Positions 1-9,058 of a DNA stretch of 64,000 nt are shown here, in pieces. Origin of the DNA: Arcobacter siniprincipis (GTDB taxonomy: Bacteria; Campylobacterota; Campylobacteria; Campylobacterales; Arcobacteraceae). A program made the position numbers and the translations under genes. A model generated the notes under the pieces. It made no database searches. It saw only the letters and a list, made by a program, of their open reading frames with translations, and was not told the DNA's origin. The DNA lies in NCBI RefSeq assembly GCF_048571125.1, contig NZ_CP182343.1:744001-808000 (forward strand), given 5' to 3'. Positions within the stretch are counted from its first letter, which is position 1; every line of letters begins with the position of its first letter.

Positions 1-1
1 A

Positions 2-1189
2 GTGATGCAATGGTGGGGCTTATTAATTATTGTTGTTGGTGCAATATCTGCAATATTAGGTGTACTTTATGCTTTAGTGCAACATGATTACAAAGCACTT
101 TTAGCATATCACTCTGTTGAAAATATAGGAATTATTTTATTAGGTATTGGAACAGGAGTATATGGAATCGCTGCAAATATGCCAACCTTAGCAGCTGTAG
201 GTTTTTTAGCTGGTTTATATCATGTCTTAAACCATGCGACTTTCAAAGGTTTATTATTTTTAGGTGCGGGAAGTGTTTTATATAGTACACACACAAAAGA
301 TATGGATGCCTTAGGTGGATTAGCTAGAAAAATGCCTTTAACAGCATTTGCATTTTTAATTGGTTCTTTATCAATTACAGCAATTCCTCCATTAAATGGT
401 TTTATTAGTGAATGGTTTACTTATCAAGGAATGATTCAAGGTGCCTTATCTGAATATGTAAGCAGTAGAGTTGTTTTTACAATCTCCATAATAGCACTAG
501 CCCTAACAGGCGCATTAGCAATTATGTGTTTTGTAAAAGTTTATAGTGTTATTTTTGGTGGTGTACCAAGAGATCAAAAAATCTTTCAAAAAGCAAAAGA
601 AGTCCCTATGACTATGGTTATTGGAATGTTTATTTTAGTTGCTGGATGTGTCGCTTTTGGATTAGGAGCAAATGTAGTAGTTGAAAATATTATGCTTGTA
701 ATTTCATCTTTTTCAAAAACATATAATGCAACAAATGGGATTATCGTAACTTCACCAATTGGCTCAATTGTATCACCAGTTTTAATAGCTGCAGTTATAG
801 CAGTTAGTTTATTACTTCCTTTACTAATAGTCAAATTATCAAAAGCAAATAAATCAAAACCTAGATTAACAGATCCATGGGCTTGTGGTTTTAAATATGA
901 TAGTCGAATGCAAATGACAGCTTCACCTTTTACAGGTGATTTAAGAAGACTTCTTAATTGGTTATACAAAAGTGAAACAAAAGTTATAGACCAAGGTTAT
1001 TTTAAACCAGTTGTATATGAAACACATGCAAAAGATGTTTGGTGGAGTTATTTATATGAACCAGTAATTAAATTAACTCTTAATACAGCAAAATTTGTTG
1101 CAAAAATGCAAAATGGAAATGTAAATGCGTACTCATTATATATCTTACTTGCTTTATGCCTTTTTGTTGGTATTAGCTACATTATTTAA
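2..1189 (+). CDS. hyfB: Hydrogenase-4 subunit B, proton-pumping membrane subunit (5' truncated)
   Basis: The C-terminal 395 residues of a NuoL/ND5-like antiporter subunit. The family is about 650-700 residues, so roughly the first 270 lie outside the window. Seen: a dense run of transmembrane helices, the family pattern with paired histidines in YHVLNHATFKGLLF, a loop with IPPLNGFISEW typical of HyfB/HycC, and a soluble C-terminal stretch before a last helix. Together with HyfF it should form the membrane arm that couples electron transfer to H+ or Na+ movement in a group 4 [NiFe] hydrogenase. First gene of a tightly packed operon running to fdhF. The operon promoter is upstream of the window. 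Confidence 0.9.
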   Translation: MMQWWGLLIIVVGAISAILGVLYALVQHDYKALLAYHSVENIGIILLGIGTGVYGIAANMPTLAAVGFLAGLYHVLNHATFKGLLFLGAGSVLYSTHTKDMDALGGLARKMPLTAFAFLIGSLSITAIPPLNGFISEWFTYQGMIQGALSEYVSSRVVFTISIIALALTGALAIMCFVKVYSVIFGGVPRDQKIFQKAKEVPMTMVIGMFILVAGCVAFGLGANVVVENIMLVISSFSKTYNATNGIIVTSPIGSIVSPVLIAAVIAVSLLLPLLIVKLSKANKSKPRLTDPWACGFKYDSRMQMTASPFTGDLRRLLNWLYKSETKVIDQGYFKPVVYETHAKDVWWSYLYEPVIKLTLNTAKFVAKMQNGNVNAYSLYILLALCLFVGISYII

Positions 1190-1199
1190 AGGACAAGTT

Positions 1200-2123
1200 A
1201 TGAGTAGTATATTTTTTATGATTATTCAAGTTATTGCAATTGTTCTTGTTGCTCCTTTATTTGATGGAATGGCTAGAAAATTAAGAGCAAAACTTCAATC
1301 AAGAGAAGGTATCCCTGATTTTTTCCAAACATATAGGGATATTTATAAATTGATGAAAAGAGCAAGAACCGGACCAAATTGTGCCCATTGGGTTTTTAAA
1401 ACAGGACCTTATACTCTGTTTGCAACAGGTGCAGCATTGTTAGCAGCTATTCCAATTACATATAGCACTAATACTTTTGCAGGTGCTTACTCAGATATTC
1501 TAGTATTTATTTATTTAGGTGCCTTATTAAGATTTATATTTGGTGCAACATCAATTGACTCTGGAAATCCATTTGCAGGTGTTGGTGGAGGAAGAGAACA
1601 AATAATTGGTATTTTTGTTGAGCCAGTTATGATGATTAGTTTGTTAGTTGTTATTTTATTAGCAAGCACTACTAATTTAGTTGAAATTCAACATATGGTG
1701 AGAACAGGACAAATTGGTTACCAAACACCAGCCTTTGCCGTTGCGTCAATATCATTTTTATGGGCAATGTATGTGGAAGCTGGAAGAAATCCATACGATT
1801 TAGCAGAAGCAGAACAAGAGTTACAAGAGGGTGTATTAGGTGAATATTCTGGTTCAGATTTTTCCCTTGCACATGCAGCTTTAATTTTAAAACAATTTGC
1901 AATGATAGGATTATTCCTTAGTATTTTTGAACCTTGGAATTTTGAGAATCCATTTTTAGCACTTATTGGTTTTATTTTTAAAGCAGGAGTTTTTTATGTT
2001 GCCGCTGTTTTTATTGACAACTTTGGCCCAAGATTTAAAATATTGACAAGTTTTAAAAATAGTGCAATTCCTCCATTGATTGTTTCATTTATTGCACTTA
2101 TTTTATATGTTGTAGGAGTTTAA
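1200..2123 (+). CDS. hyfC: Hydrogenase-4 subunit C (NuoH/ND1-like membrane anchor)
   Basis: Integral membrane protein of 307 residues homologous to complex I NuoH and HycD/HyfC. It holds the hydrogenase module on the membrane arm. Seen: about eight hydrophobic helices and the conserved soluble loop with SREGIPDFFQTYRDIYKL, plus EAGRNPYDLAEAEQEL, the acidic loop typical of ND1-like subunits. I chose the ATG at 1200 because it follows an AAAGGA ribosome site that overlaps the hyfB stop and begins at the usual N-terminus. An in-frame ATG at 1125 would add 25 residues that only overlap hyfB. Downstream gene hyfE starts 1 base after the stop. Confidence 0.92.
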   Translation: MSSIFFMIIQVIAIVLVAPLFDGMARKLRAKLQSREGIPDFFQTYRDIYKLMKRARTGPNCAHWVFKTGPYTLFATGAALLAAIPITYSTNTFAGAYSDILVFIYLGALLRFIFGATSIDSGNPFAGVGGGREQIIGIFVEPVMMISLLVVILLASTTNLVEIQHMVRTGQIGYQTPAFAVASISFLWAMYVEAGRNPYDLAEAEQELQEGVLGEYSGSDFSLAHAALILKQFAMIGLFLSIFEPWNFENPFLALIGFIFKAGVFYVAAVFIDNFGPRFKILTSFKNSAIPPLIVSFIALILYVVGV

Positions 2124-2124
2124 G

Positions 2125-2772
2125 ATGATTGATATACTAAGTATTTTATCAATAGTTTTAATTATTAGTTCACTTTGTGTATTTGGAATCAGAAATTATA
2201 AAACAGCCATATATGCATATTCATTTCAAACATTTATATTAGTATTGATATTTTTATATCTTTATGCAACATACTCAGCAAATGAATTAGGTGGATGGGC
2301 AATTATTGCATTTTTTACAAAAGTTATGTTTGTTCCATTTATATTATTAAGATTAATAAAAAAAATAAATGTTGTTCATGAAGATGAACCAGTACTTGGA
2401 TTCTTTGTTAGTCCAATTGTTGCTATTGCTTTTTCTTTAGCTATTGCAATGGCTTTATATCCAATTTATTTAGAATTTTCTTTGATAAAAGAGCATATTC
2501 CATTAATTGCATCTATTACAATTTTTATGATAGGTATATTTGGATTTGTTTTAAGAAACTCTGCAATTAAACAAATACTTGCGTATTGTACTTTTGAAAA
2601 TGGTATTCATTTATCACTTGCTCTAATGGCATACAATTCACCAGAAATTGTTGAACTTGGAATCTTAACTGATGCACTGTTTGCTGTAATTATTTTAGCA
2701 ATCTTTGCACAAAGATTTTATAAATATTTTGGTTCTTTAGATGTTTCTAAAGCAACTGAATTGAAAGGATAA
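2125..2772 (+). CDS. hyfE: Hydrogenase-4 subunit E (NuoK-related membrane protein)
   Basis: Membrane protein of 215 residues with about seven hydrophobic helices, matching HyfE in length and in its place between hyfC and hyfF. The FENGIHLSLALM segment resembles the NuoK/MrpC helix pattern with a buried glutamate, expected in proton-translocating subunits. HyfD, present in the E. coli hyf operon, is absent here, so the membrane arm would have two antiporter-like subunits (HyfB, HyfF) rather than three. Identification rests on order and composition as much as on motifs. Confidence 0.88.
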   Translation: MIDILSILSIVLIISSLCVFGIRNYKTAIYAYSFQTFILVLIFLYLYATYSANELGGWAIIAFFTKVMFVPFILLRLIKKINVVHEDEPVLGFFVSPIVAIAFSLAIAMALYPIYLEFSLIKEHIPLIASITIFMIGIFGFVLRNSAIKQILAYCTFENGIHLSLALMAYNSPEIVELGILTDALFAVIILAIFAQRFYKYFGSLDVSKATELKG

Positions 2773-2775
2773 GTT

Positions 2776-4260
2776 ATGGATATGCAACAATTATTAATTC
2801 TATTAATGCTTATTCCCTTAGTTTCATCAGTTGTTATTTGGTTTTGTGTAAATAATTATAAACTTTTGAGTACTTTACATGTGATTGCTTCAATACTTAC
2901 AACAGTCGTAGGTTTAATGGCAGTTTCAAATGTAGTAAATGGAACAACATATTTTCTTTTTGATGATATGTTTTTTCTTGATTCTTTAGGCGCAGTATTT
3001 ATCTCTCTAATAGCAGTAACAGGCTTATTAGTAAATTTATATTCTGTTAAATATATGCAATGGGAAATTAACAATAAGCATTTAGTTGTAAAAGATACGA
3101 AATTGTTTTTTTCATTATTCCACTTGTTTGTTTTTACAATGACTTTCTCAGTGCTTTCAAATAATATTGCATTGATGTGGGTAGGAATTGAAGCTACAAC
3201 TTTATCTTCTGTATTTATGGTTGCTTTACATAAAAGTAGCAAATCAACTGAAACTGGATGGAAATATATAGTTATTTGTAGTATTGGTTTGGCTTTTGCT
3301 TTATATGCAACTGTATTGCTTTATAGTGCAGGGTTTAATGTAATCAATGACAGCCACAGCGCGATGCTTTGGACAACTATAATGACACATGCTAAAGATA
3401 TAGATCAAGATGCATTAAAACTTATATTTGTTTTTGCTTTGATTGGTTTTGGAACAAAAGCTGGGCTTGCACCAATGCATACTTGGTTACCAGATGTTCA
3501 CGCAGAAGGTCCAGCACCATCATCAGCAATGCTTTCAGGAATACTTTTAAAATGTGCAATATTAGGACTTATTAGATATTACGCAATTGTAGGGAACTCA
3601 TTTGCAGGATTTGAATATGTTCAAACAATGATGATTTTTAGTGGATTGATTACTATATTTATAGCATCATTTTTTCTTCTTGTTCAACATGATGTAAAAA
3701 GAATGTTTGCTTATCACTCTATTGCACATATGGGTGTTATCGCTTTTGGTTTAGGAATTGGTGGACCAATAGGATTATTTGCTGCACTATTTCATGCTTT
3801 AGCACACTCAGTTACAAAAGCCTTAGCTTTTTGTGTAACAGGAAATATGATTCAAATATATGGAACAAGAGATATGAGAAAAATGGGTGGATTAATAAGA
3901 ATAGCTCCTATTACAGCGATTTTATTTGGAATTGCTGTTTGTTCTTTAGTAGGTGTTCCTGGTTTTGCAATATTTGTAAGTGAATTCTTGATGATAAAAC
4001 AAGCAATTATTAACAATATGAATGTCGAAGTGATTTTATTTATCATAGGACTTATAATTATTTTTATTGCTGACTTTTCACACTTTAATCTTGCTACATT
4101 TGGAGAAAGTAATTCAAGAGTATTAAGAAAAGAATTACCAATGAGTGCTAACTTACCTTTAATAGGATTAGGAGCATTAATTATGGTATTTGGATTATTT
4201 ACTATTGAACCTTGGTTTACACTGCTTAAAAATGCAGCAAATATTATCATGGGAATTTAA
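2776..4260 (+). CDS. hyfF: Hydrogenase-4 subunit F (antiporter-like, NuoN/NuoM type)
   Basis: Membrane protein of 494 residues of the proton-translocating NADH-quinone oxidoreductase family, about 14 helices. Seen: the LMWVGIEATTLSSVFMV segment carrying the conserved helix-5 glutamate, GLAPMHTWLPDVHAEGPAP with the lysine and histidines of the channel family, and FHALAHSVTKALAF. These are the features of an active ion channel subunit. Second antiporter-type subunit of this hydrogenase. The gene is 3 bases from hyfE and 11 from hyfG, consistent with one transcript. Confidence 0.92.
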   Translation: MDMQQLLILLMLIPLVSSVVIWFCVNNYKLLSTLHVIASILTTVVGLMAVSNVVNGTTYFLFDDMFFLDSLGAVFISLIAVTGLLVNLYSVKYMQWEINNKHLVVKDTKLFFSLFHLFVFTMTFSVLSNNIALMWVGIEATTLSSVFMVALHKSSKSTETGWKYIVICSIGLAFALYATVLLYSAGFNVINDSHSAMLWTTIMTHAKDIDQDALKLIFVFALIGFGTKAGLAPMHTWLPDVHAEGPAPSSAMLSGILLKCAILGLIRYYAIVGNSFAGFEYVQTMMIFSGLITIFIASFFLLVQHDVKRMFAYHSIAHMGVIAFGLGIGGPIGLFAALFHALAHSVTKALAFCVTGNMIQIYGTRDMRKMGGLIRIAPITAILFGIAVCSLVGVPGFAIFVSEFLMIKQAIINNMNVEVILFIIGLIIIFIADFSHFNLATFGESNSRVLRKELPMSANLPLIGLGALIMVFGLFTIEPWFTLLKNAANIIMGI

Positions 4261-4271
4261 GGAGCTATGTT

Positions 4272-6011
4272 ATGAAAATAGGTGATAAATTAATAAATAA
4301 AGTGAAAGAAAAAATAACAATTCACGAAATATATAGACAACCAGAAGATCAAATTACAATAACTGTTGATAGAAATGATTTACCAGAAACTGTGAGAATT
4401 TTATATTATGATTTAGGTGGTTGGTTATCAAGCATGATTCCAAATGATGAAAGACAAATAAATGGTAATTTTGCTCTTTATTATGTTTTATCAATGGAAG
4501 GTGGAAAAATGACTCTTGAAGATGAGTTACCACAAAATGAAAAATGTTGGATTACAGTTAAAACTTTTATTCCAGCAAATGACCCAACTTTTCCATCCGT
4601 AACTTTAAAAGTTCCTGCTGCTGTTTGGTATGAAAGAGAAGCATATGATATGTTTGGTTTAACCGCAATTGGTTTACCAGATCCTAGAAGATTGGTTGTA
4701 TCTGATGATTGGCCAGAGGGTTTATTTCCATTAAGAAAAGATGCTATGGATTATAGACATAGACCAGATCCCGTTGATCATAAAGATGAACCTGAAGCAA
4801 AATTTCTAAAACCAGAAGGTGCAGGAGTACTTGATGTTCCCTTAGGACCTTTACATATTACAAGTGATGAACCAGGTCACTTTAGATTGTATTGTGATGG
4901 AGATACAATTATTGATGCAGATTATAGACTTTTTTATCAACACAGGGGTATGGAAAAACTAGCAGAAAATAGAATGAATTATGACCAAATGGGATACTTA
5001 GCAGAGAGAGTTTGTGGTATCTGTGGTTATGCTCATGCTATTGGTTGTATAGAAGCTGCAGAAAAAGCAATTGGTTTAGAAATACCACTAAGAGCTCAAG
5101 CTATGAGAGTAATTTGTCTAGAAATAGAGAGACTTCATTCCCATTTATTAAATATAGGTCTTGCCTGTGAAGTAACTGGAAATGTAAATGCTTTTATGCA
5201 TATTTTTAGAATTAGAGAATTTTCTATGGAATTAGCTCAATTAGTAACAGGTGGTCGTAAAACATACGGAAATGTTGTTATGGGTGGATTAAGAAGAGAT
5301 ATGACAGGAACTGAGATTAAAAAAAGTCTTGAGTTATTAGAAACGATTGAAGAACAAACTAAAGAAGTTTGGGAAGCTGTTATGGATGATAAAAATCAAG
5401 TTGATAGATGGAAAGGTGTAGGACTTTTAGATAAACAAGTAGCAAGAGACTTTTCTCCCGTTGGTCCAAATATTAGAGGATGTGGTTTTAAAAGAGATTC
5501 AAGATATGACCATCCATATGATTTTTTAACACAATTAGATTTTGAAATACCAACTGAAAATGGATGTGATGTATTTGCAAGAGAAACTGTTAGATATAGA
5601 GAATTATTAGAATCAGTATCTATTATAAGACAGTGTTTTGAGATGATGCCAGGAGGTTTAACTGTAATTAAACCACAAACCATGATTAAACCAGGTGCAT
5701 ATGCAATTGGCAATGATGAAGCACCAAGAGGTGAAAATATCCATTGGATTATGCATGGAAATGCACAAAAAGTATATAGATGGAGATGTCGAGCTGCGAC
5801 ATATAACAATTGGACATCTTTAAGATATCAGTTTAGAGGAAATACTATTGCTGATGCTGCACTTATTGTTTGTTCTTTAGATCCATGTTATTCTTGTACA
5901 GAAAGAGTAACTGTTGTTGATATTAATAGTAAAAAAACAAAAATATTAACTTATCAAGATTTGAAAAGATATTCACAATCTTCGAAAAATCATCCATTGA
6001 AAAATATGTAG
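4272..6011 (+). CDS. hyfG: Hydrogenase-4 large catalytic subunit, NuoC-NuoD-like fusion
   Basis: 579 residues. The N-terminal ~160 resemble the 30-kDa complex I subunit (WYEREAYDMFGL). The rest is the [NiFe] large subunit. Both nickel-binding pairs are present: RVCGIC (C248, C251) and DPCYSC (C539, C542), so this is a true hydrogenase and not a NuoD that has lost nickel. A 34-residue tail follows TER545; in E. coli HycE the HycI protease cuts right after the arginine at this position, and the protease gene lies downstream here. The P1' residue is Val where HycE has Met. Catalyses H+ reduction to H2 on the cytoplasmic side. Confidence 0.95.
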   Translation: MKIGDKLINKVKEKITIHEIYRQPEDQITITVDRNDLPETVRILYYDLGGWLSSMIPNDERQINGNFALYYVLSMEGGKMTLEDELPQNEKCWITVKTFIPANDPTFPSVTLKVPAAVWYEREAYDMFGLTAIGLPDPRRLVVSDDWPEGLFPLRKDAMDYRHRPDPVDHKDEPEAKFLKPEGAGVLDVPLGPLHITSDEPGHFRLYCDGDTIIDADYRLFYQHRGMEKLAENRMNYDQMGYLAERVCGICGYAHAIGCIEAAEKAIGLEIPLRAQAMRVICLEIERLHSHLLNIGLACEVTGNVNAFMHIFRIREFSMELAQLVTGGRKTYGNVVMGGLRRDMTGTEIKKSLELLETIEEQTKEVWEAVMDDKNQVDRWKGVGLLDKQVARDFSPVGPNIRGCGFKRDSRYDHPYDFLTQLDFEIPTENGCDVFARETVRYRELLESVSIIRQCFEMMPGGLTVIKPQTMIKPGAYAIGNDEAPRGENIHWIMHGNAQKVYRWRCRAATYNNWTSLRYQFRGNTIADAALIVCSLDPCYSCTERVTVVDINSKKTKILTYQDLKRYSQSSKNHPLKNM

Positions 6012-6020
6012 GAGTAAGAG

Positions 6021-6557
6021 ATGAAACTACTAGATATGACAAAAAAATATGGGAAAGCAACTTATAAATATCCTTTAGAACATTATGAAGTATCTGAAGG
6101 ATTTAGAGGAAAACCATCATATACATATGATAACTGTATAGGTTGTACAGCTTGTGGGGTTGCTTGTCCATCAAATGCAATAAATGTAAAACTAAATGAA
6201 GATAAAACAAAACTTGTATGGGAATTTGATGCTGCGAGATGTATTTTTTGTGGTAGATGCGATGAGGTTTGTCCTACTGGTGCAATTGTTCTTTCTCAAG
6301 AGTTTGAATTAGCTGTTAAGTTTGATAAAAATAACTTGAAGGAAAGAGGAGAGCTTGATGTTGAATATTGTGAAGTTTGCAATAAACCATTTACAACTAA
6401 AAGATTAATCTCTTACATCTTACATAGATTAGAAAAAGTTGGTTGGGACAAAGAAACTTTAGGTGAAAAAGTAAAATATGCAAAAACTTGTCCTACTTGT
6501 AAAAGAGAAGAAAAAGTTGAAGTTATAACAAAATATTTAAAAAGGGGTACAAAATGA
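6021..6557 (+). CDS. hyfH: Hydrogenase-4 ferredoxin-like subunit H
   Basis: 178-residue NuoI/HycF-type electron carrier. Two [4Fe-4S] motifs are intact: CIGCTACGVAC (C39, C42, C45, C49) and CIFCGRCDEVC (C74, C77, C80, C84), each followed by a proline. Two further CxxC pairs in the C-terminal third (YCEVC, TCPTC) look like a zinc-ribbon, as in HycF relatives. It should pass electrons from the formate dehydrogenase side to HyfI. The stop overlaps the hyfI start by four bases. Confidence 0.93.
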   Translation: MKLLDMTKKYGKATYKYPLEHYEVSEGFRGKPSYTYDNCIGCTACGVACPSNAINVKLNEDKTKLVWEFDAARCIFCGRCDEVCPTGAIVLSQEFELAVKFDKNNLKERGELDVEYCEVCNKPFTTKRLISYILHRLEKVGWDKETLGEKVKYAKTCPTCKREEKVEVITKYLKRGTK

Positions 6558-7369
6558 GTAAAACATATGTAGTACCAACAGAAATAGAAAATTCAAATAC
6601 TCTTGAAGCCAAACTTGAACATTTAAAAAATATTAAAAGAAGTTTCAATGTATATAGGGTGGATTGTGGCTCATGTAATGGTTGTGAAATTGAAGTGTTT
6701 GCAGCTATTACACCAATGTGGGATCCAGAAAGATTGGGATTTAAACTAGTAGCTAGTCCAAGACATGCAGATATTTTACTTTGTTCAGGACCAGTTACTA
6801 GACAAATGTATTATCCACTCTTAAGAGCATATGAAGCAACTCCAGATCCAAAAGTAGTAGTAGCAATTGGTGCTTGTGGTTCTAGTGGAGGAATATTTCA
6901 TGATGCTTATAGTGTTTGGGGTGGAATTGACAAAGTTATACCTGTAGATGTTTATATTCCAGGATGTCCTCCTCATCCTGCAACTATTATACATGGATTG
7001 GCTTCTGCTCTTGGAATTTTAGATCAAAAACTACAATTCAAGGAGCATACACAAGATAGCGATGAAGCAATTCTTGTAGAAGATTCATTAATAGGAAATA
7101 TTCTTTTTGAAAGAGATATTTTAATCGAATCAAAAAGACTGATGAGTTATTTTTTTGGAAGAAAACTTTATGAAAAATATATAAGTGCACTAAAAAAATC
7201 AACTGATATTAAAAATATTAAAAAAACTAAGGAGGTAATTGAAATATATAGTAGTGAAGAAGAAGATTCAAGATATGAAGAGTGTATGAAAAGACTTCAT
7301 AATAATGTTTATTTGAGATATATGAAACAGTTTGCACCCATAAAAGACGATTATAAATTTATAATATAA
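6554..7369 (+). CDS. hyfI: Hydrogenase-4 small subunit I (NuoB-like)
   Basis: 271 residues. Carries the ligands of a single proximal [4Fe-4S] cluster: CNGC (C41, C44), GACG (C108) and PGCPP (C138). The length is close to HycG/HyfI (about 250), including the charged C-terminal extension after residue 170, which is absent from NuoB. Forms the catalytic core with HyfG. Start overlaps hyfH by 4 bases (ATGA), consistent with translational coupling. Confidence 0.94.
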   Translation: MSKTYVVPTEIENSNTLEAKLEHLKNIKRSFNVYRVDCGSCNGCEIEVFAAITPMWDPERLGFKLVASPRHADILLCSGPVTRQMYYPLLRAYEATPDPKVVVAIGACGSSGGIFHDAYSVWGGIDKVIPVDVYIPGCPPHPATIIHGLASALGILDQKLQFKEHTQDSDEAILVEDSLIGNILFERDILIESKRLMSYFFGRKLYEKYISALKKSTDIKNIKKTKEVIEIYSSEEEDSRYEECMKRLHNNVYLRYMKQFAPIKDDYKFII

Positions 7370-7379
7370 GAAGTTTAAG

Positions 7380-7727
7380 ATGATTGAAATATGTAAATTA
7401 ACAAAAAGAAGAGTGGAACCCACATCAAATGAGTTACCTCAAAAATATGAACAAGTGAAAATTTTTTCTATGTCTGTTGGCCATGGTGTTGGCACAATTG
7501 ATTTTATGGAATGTATAGAAGAGATAAAAGAAGAAGATTACAAAAAACTTATAGAACAATGTGAGGATTATGCACAGTTTAAATTAGGAAATTTAACTAA
7601 ATATTTTGAAGTTGAAATTTTCCCAGAACATGCACAGAAATTAATTCCCCAAATGCCAGATTGTTCTTTAAAAGATATTTTTTCTTCTTTAGAAGAAGGT
7701 TTTATTGTTATAAGGAAAAGTATATGA
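7380..7727 (+). CDS. hycH: Formate hydrogenlyase maturation protein HycH
   Basis: 115 residues, soluble, slightly shorter than E. coli HycH (136). The SVGHGVGTIDFMECIEE segment and the later FPEHAQKLIP segment match the HycH pattern as I recall it. HycH is needed for maturation of the large subunit and is not part of the final complex; its mechanism is unresolved. Its stop overlaps the hycI start (ATGA at 7724), so the two maturation proteins are coupled. Confidence 0.8.
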   Translation: MIEICKLTKRRVEPTSNELPQKYEQVKIFSMSVGHGVGTIDFMECIEEIKEEDYKKLIEQCEDYAQFKLGNLTKYFEVEIFPEHAQKLIPQMPDCSLKDIFSSLEEGFIVIRKSI

Positions 7728-8176
7728 AAAAAGCAATTCTTACAATAGGAAATACCTTAAGAGGTGATGATGGGATTACTTCATATTTAGGAAAATTAAT
7801 TGAAGGTGAAGATTCTTTAGATTGGAAGATATTTTATGGTGAAGATGTTCCAGAGAGTCAATTCCATAAAATTAGAGAATATGAACCCGATTTAGTTGTT
7901 GTTGCCGATGCAATGACAGGAATGAAAATAGGACAAGTGGAAGTTATTGATATTAGCAATGAAAGAGATTATATGTATTCAACACATAATCTTCCAGCAC
8001 CAATATTAATGAGTTATTTAAAAGGATTTTGTAAAAGCGTTCTTTTTTTAGGTCTTACAGTAGATTTAGAAAATGTATTAGAGATTAATGAGAATATTTC
8101 AAAAGAAGCTGAATTTACAGCTAGAAATGCATTGAAAAAAGTTTTTGAAATTGATTCAATTTTTGATAATAATTAA
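7724..8176 (+). CDS. hycI: Hydrogenase maturation endopeptidase (HycI type)
   Basis: 150 residues of the M52 protease family. It clips the C-terminal tail of the large subunit after nickel insertion. Seen: GNTLRGDDGI at the N-terminus with D16, VVADAMTG with D62, and H88 in YSTHNL, the three residues expected to probe bound nickel. I start at the ATG at 7724, which overlaps the hycH stop and gives the canonical N-terminus; an upstream in-frame ATG at 7661 would only lengthen it with hycH-overlapping sequence. The likely substrate is HyfG cut after R545. Confidence 0.9.
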   Translation: MKKAILTIGNTLRGDDGITSYLGKLIEGEDSLDWKIFYGEDVPESQFHKIREYEPDLVVVADAMTGMKIGQVEVIDISNERDYMYSTHNLPAPILMSYLKGFCKSVLFLGLTVDLENVLEINENISKEAEFTARNALKKVFEIDSIFDNN

Positions 8177-8190
8177 AAAAGGAATAAATT

Positions 8191-9045
8191 ATGTTATCAC
8201 CAGCAGATACAGCACAGTCGTTATTTAGTGGGATGAGTCATAAAGCAAAAATGCCAATAGTAAGTATTATATTCTTATCTATTATGGCAGGTGGCTCAAT
8301 AGCAATGGGTGACATTTTTTGGGCCCATTCAACAGTTGGCGTTGCCAAAGCATCTTCTCCTGGAATTGCAAACTTTATTGGAGGAGTTGCCTTTTCAGTA
8401 GGACTTATGATGGTTGTTTTTTTTGGAGGACATTTATTTACAAGTTCTTTGATGACAGGAGTTTCAACAATAGACCATAAATTGACATTTTCAAAAATGA
8501 TTGCTTATTGGGTTATTGTTTGGATTTTCAATTTTATTGGAGCTGCAGTAGTTGCTTATATGTATTATAGGTCACAACTGCCACTTAAATATGATGGAGA
8601 GATATTACATCACTTCCTTGTATTAGGTGTGGGAAAAAATAGTTTGTCATTTGAAGCAGCATTTATAAGAGGAATATTTTGTAATGTTTTTGTATGTATG
8701 GCAGTTTGGGCTGCGACTGGTGCTTCTGATGCTGCTGGTAAAGTTTTATCAATATTGTTTATCATTGCGGCATTTGTAGGTTCAGGTTATGAACACGTTG
8801 TGGCAAATATGTTTATTTTTACAGAAGCATTATTGGCAAAAGCACATTATTTACATGAAGTAGGAGGAACAATTCAGGCCTTGTCAGAACATATGAATAT
8901 CTCTGTAGAGAAATTGGAAGCATTGAGTTTTACAAAAATCTTCCCTAATAATTTATTACCAGTTACTTTGGGAAATATTGTTGGTGGATTGTTTTTTGTT
9001 GGTGTAATAGGATTTATGTCTCATAAGACAGATATGAAAAAATAA
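8191..9045 (+). CDS. focA: Formate/nitrite transporter family channel (FocA-like)
   Basis: 284-residue membrane protein with six helices of the FNT family, the usual length. Seen: the N-terminal SPADTAQSLFSGMSHKAKMP region, VVFFGGHLFTSSLMTG and LGNIVGGLFFVG near the C-terminus, all typical of FocA/NirC. Placed between hydrogenase maturation genes and fdhF, it most likely moves formate across the inner membrane to feed the dehydrogenase. Nitrite or hydrosulfide transport cannot be excluded from sequence alone, but the context argues for formate. Confidence 0.88.
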   Translation: MLSPADTAQSLFSGMSHKAKMPIVSIIFLSIMAGGSIAMGDIFWAHSTVGVAKASSPGIANFIGGVAFSVGLMMVVFFGGHLFTSSLMTGVSTIDHKLTFSKMIAYWVIVWIFNFIGAAVVAYMYYRSQLPLKYDGEILHHFLVLGVGKNSLSFEAAFIRGIFCNVFVCMAVWAATGASDAAGKVLSILFIIAAFVGSGYEHVVANMFIFTEALLAKAHYLHEVGGTIQALSEHMNISVEKLEALSFTKIFPNNLLPVTLGNIVGGLFFVGVIGFMSHKTDMKK

Positions 9046-9058
9046 AAAGGTGAATATT

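Noticed and set aside
586..969. Antisense open frames within hyfB, and similar frames opposite other genes.
   Set aside because: No ribosome sites, and the sense genes have clear family motifs; these are shadows of AT-rich codon use.
1125..1199. N-terminal extension of hyfC.
   Set aside because: Lies wholly inside hyfB; the ATG at 1200 has a ribosome site and gives the family's usual N-terminus.
4272..7369. Reading the operon as part of respiratory complex I (nuo).
   Set aside because: The large subunit keeps both Cys pairs for nickel, and HycH, HycI and FdhF are in the operon; complex I lacks these.
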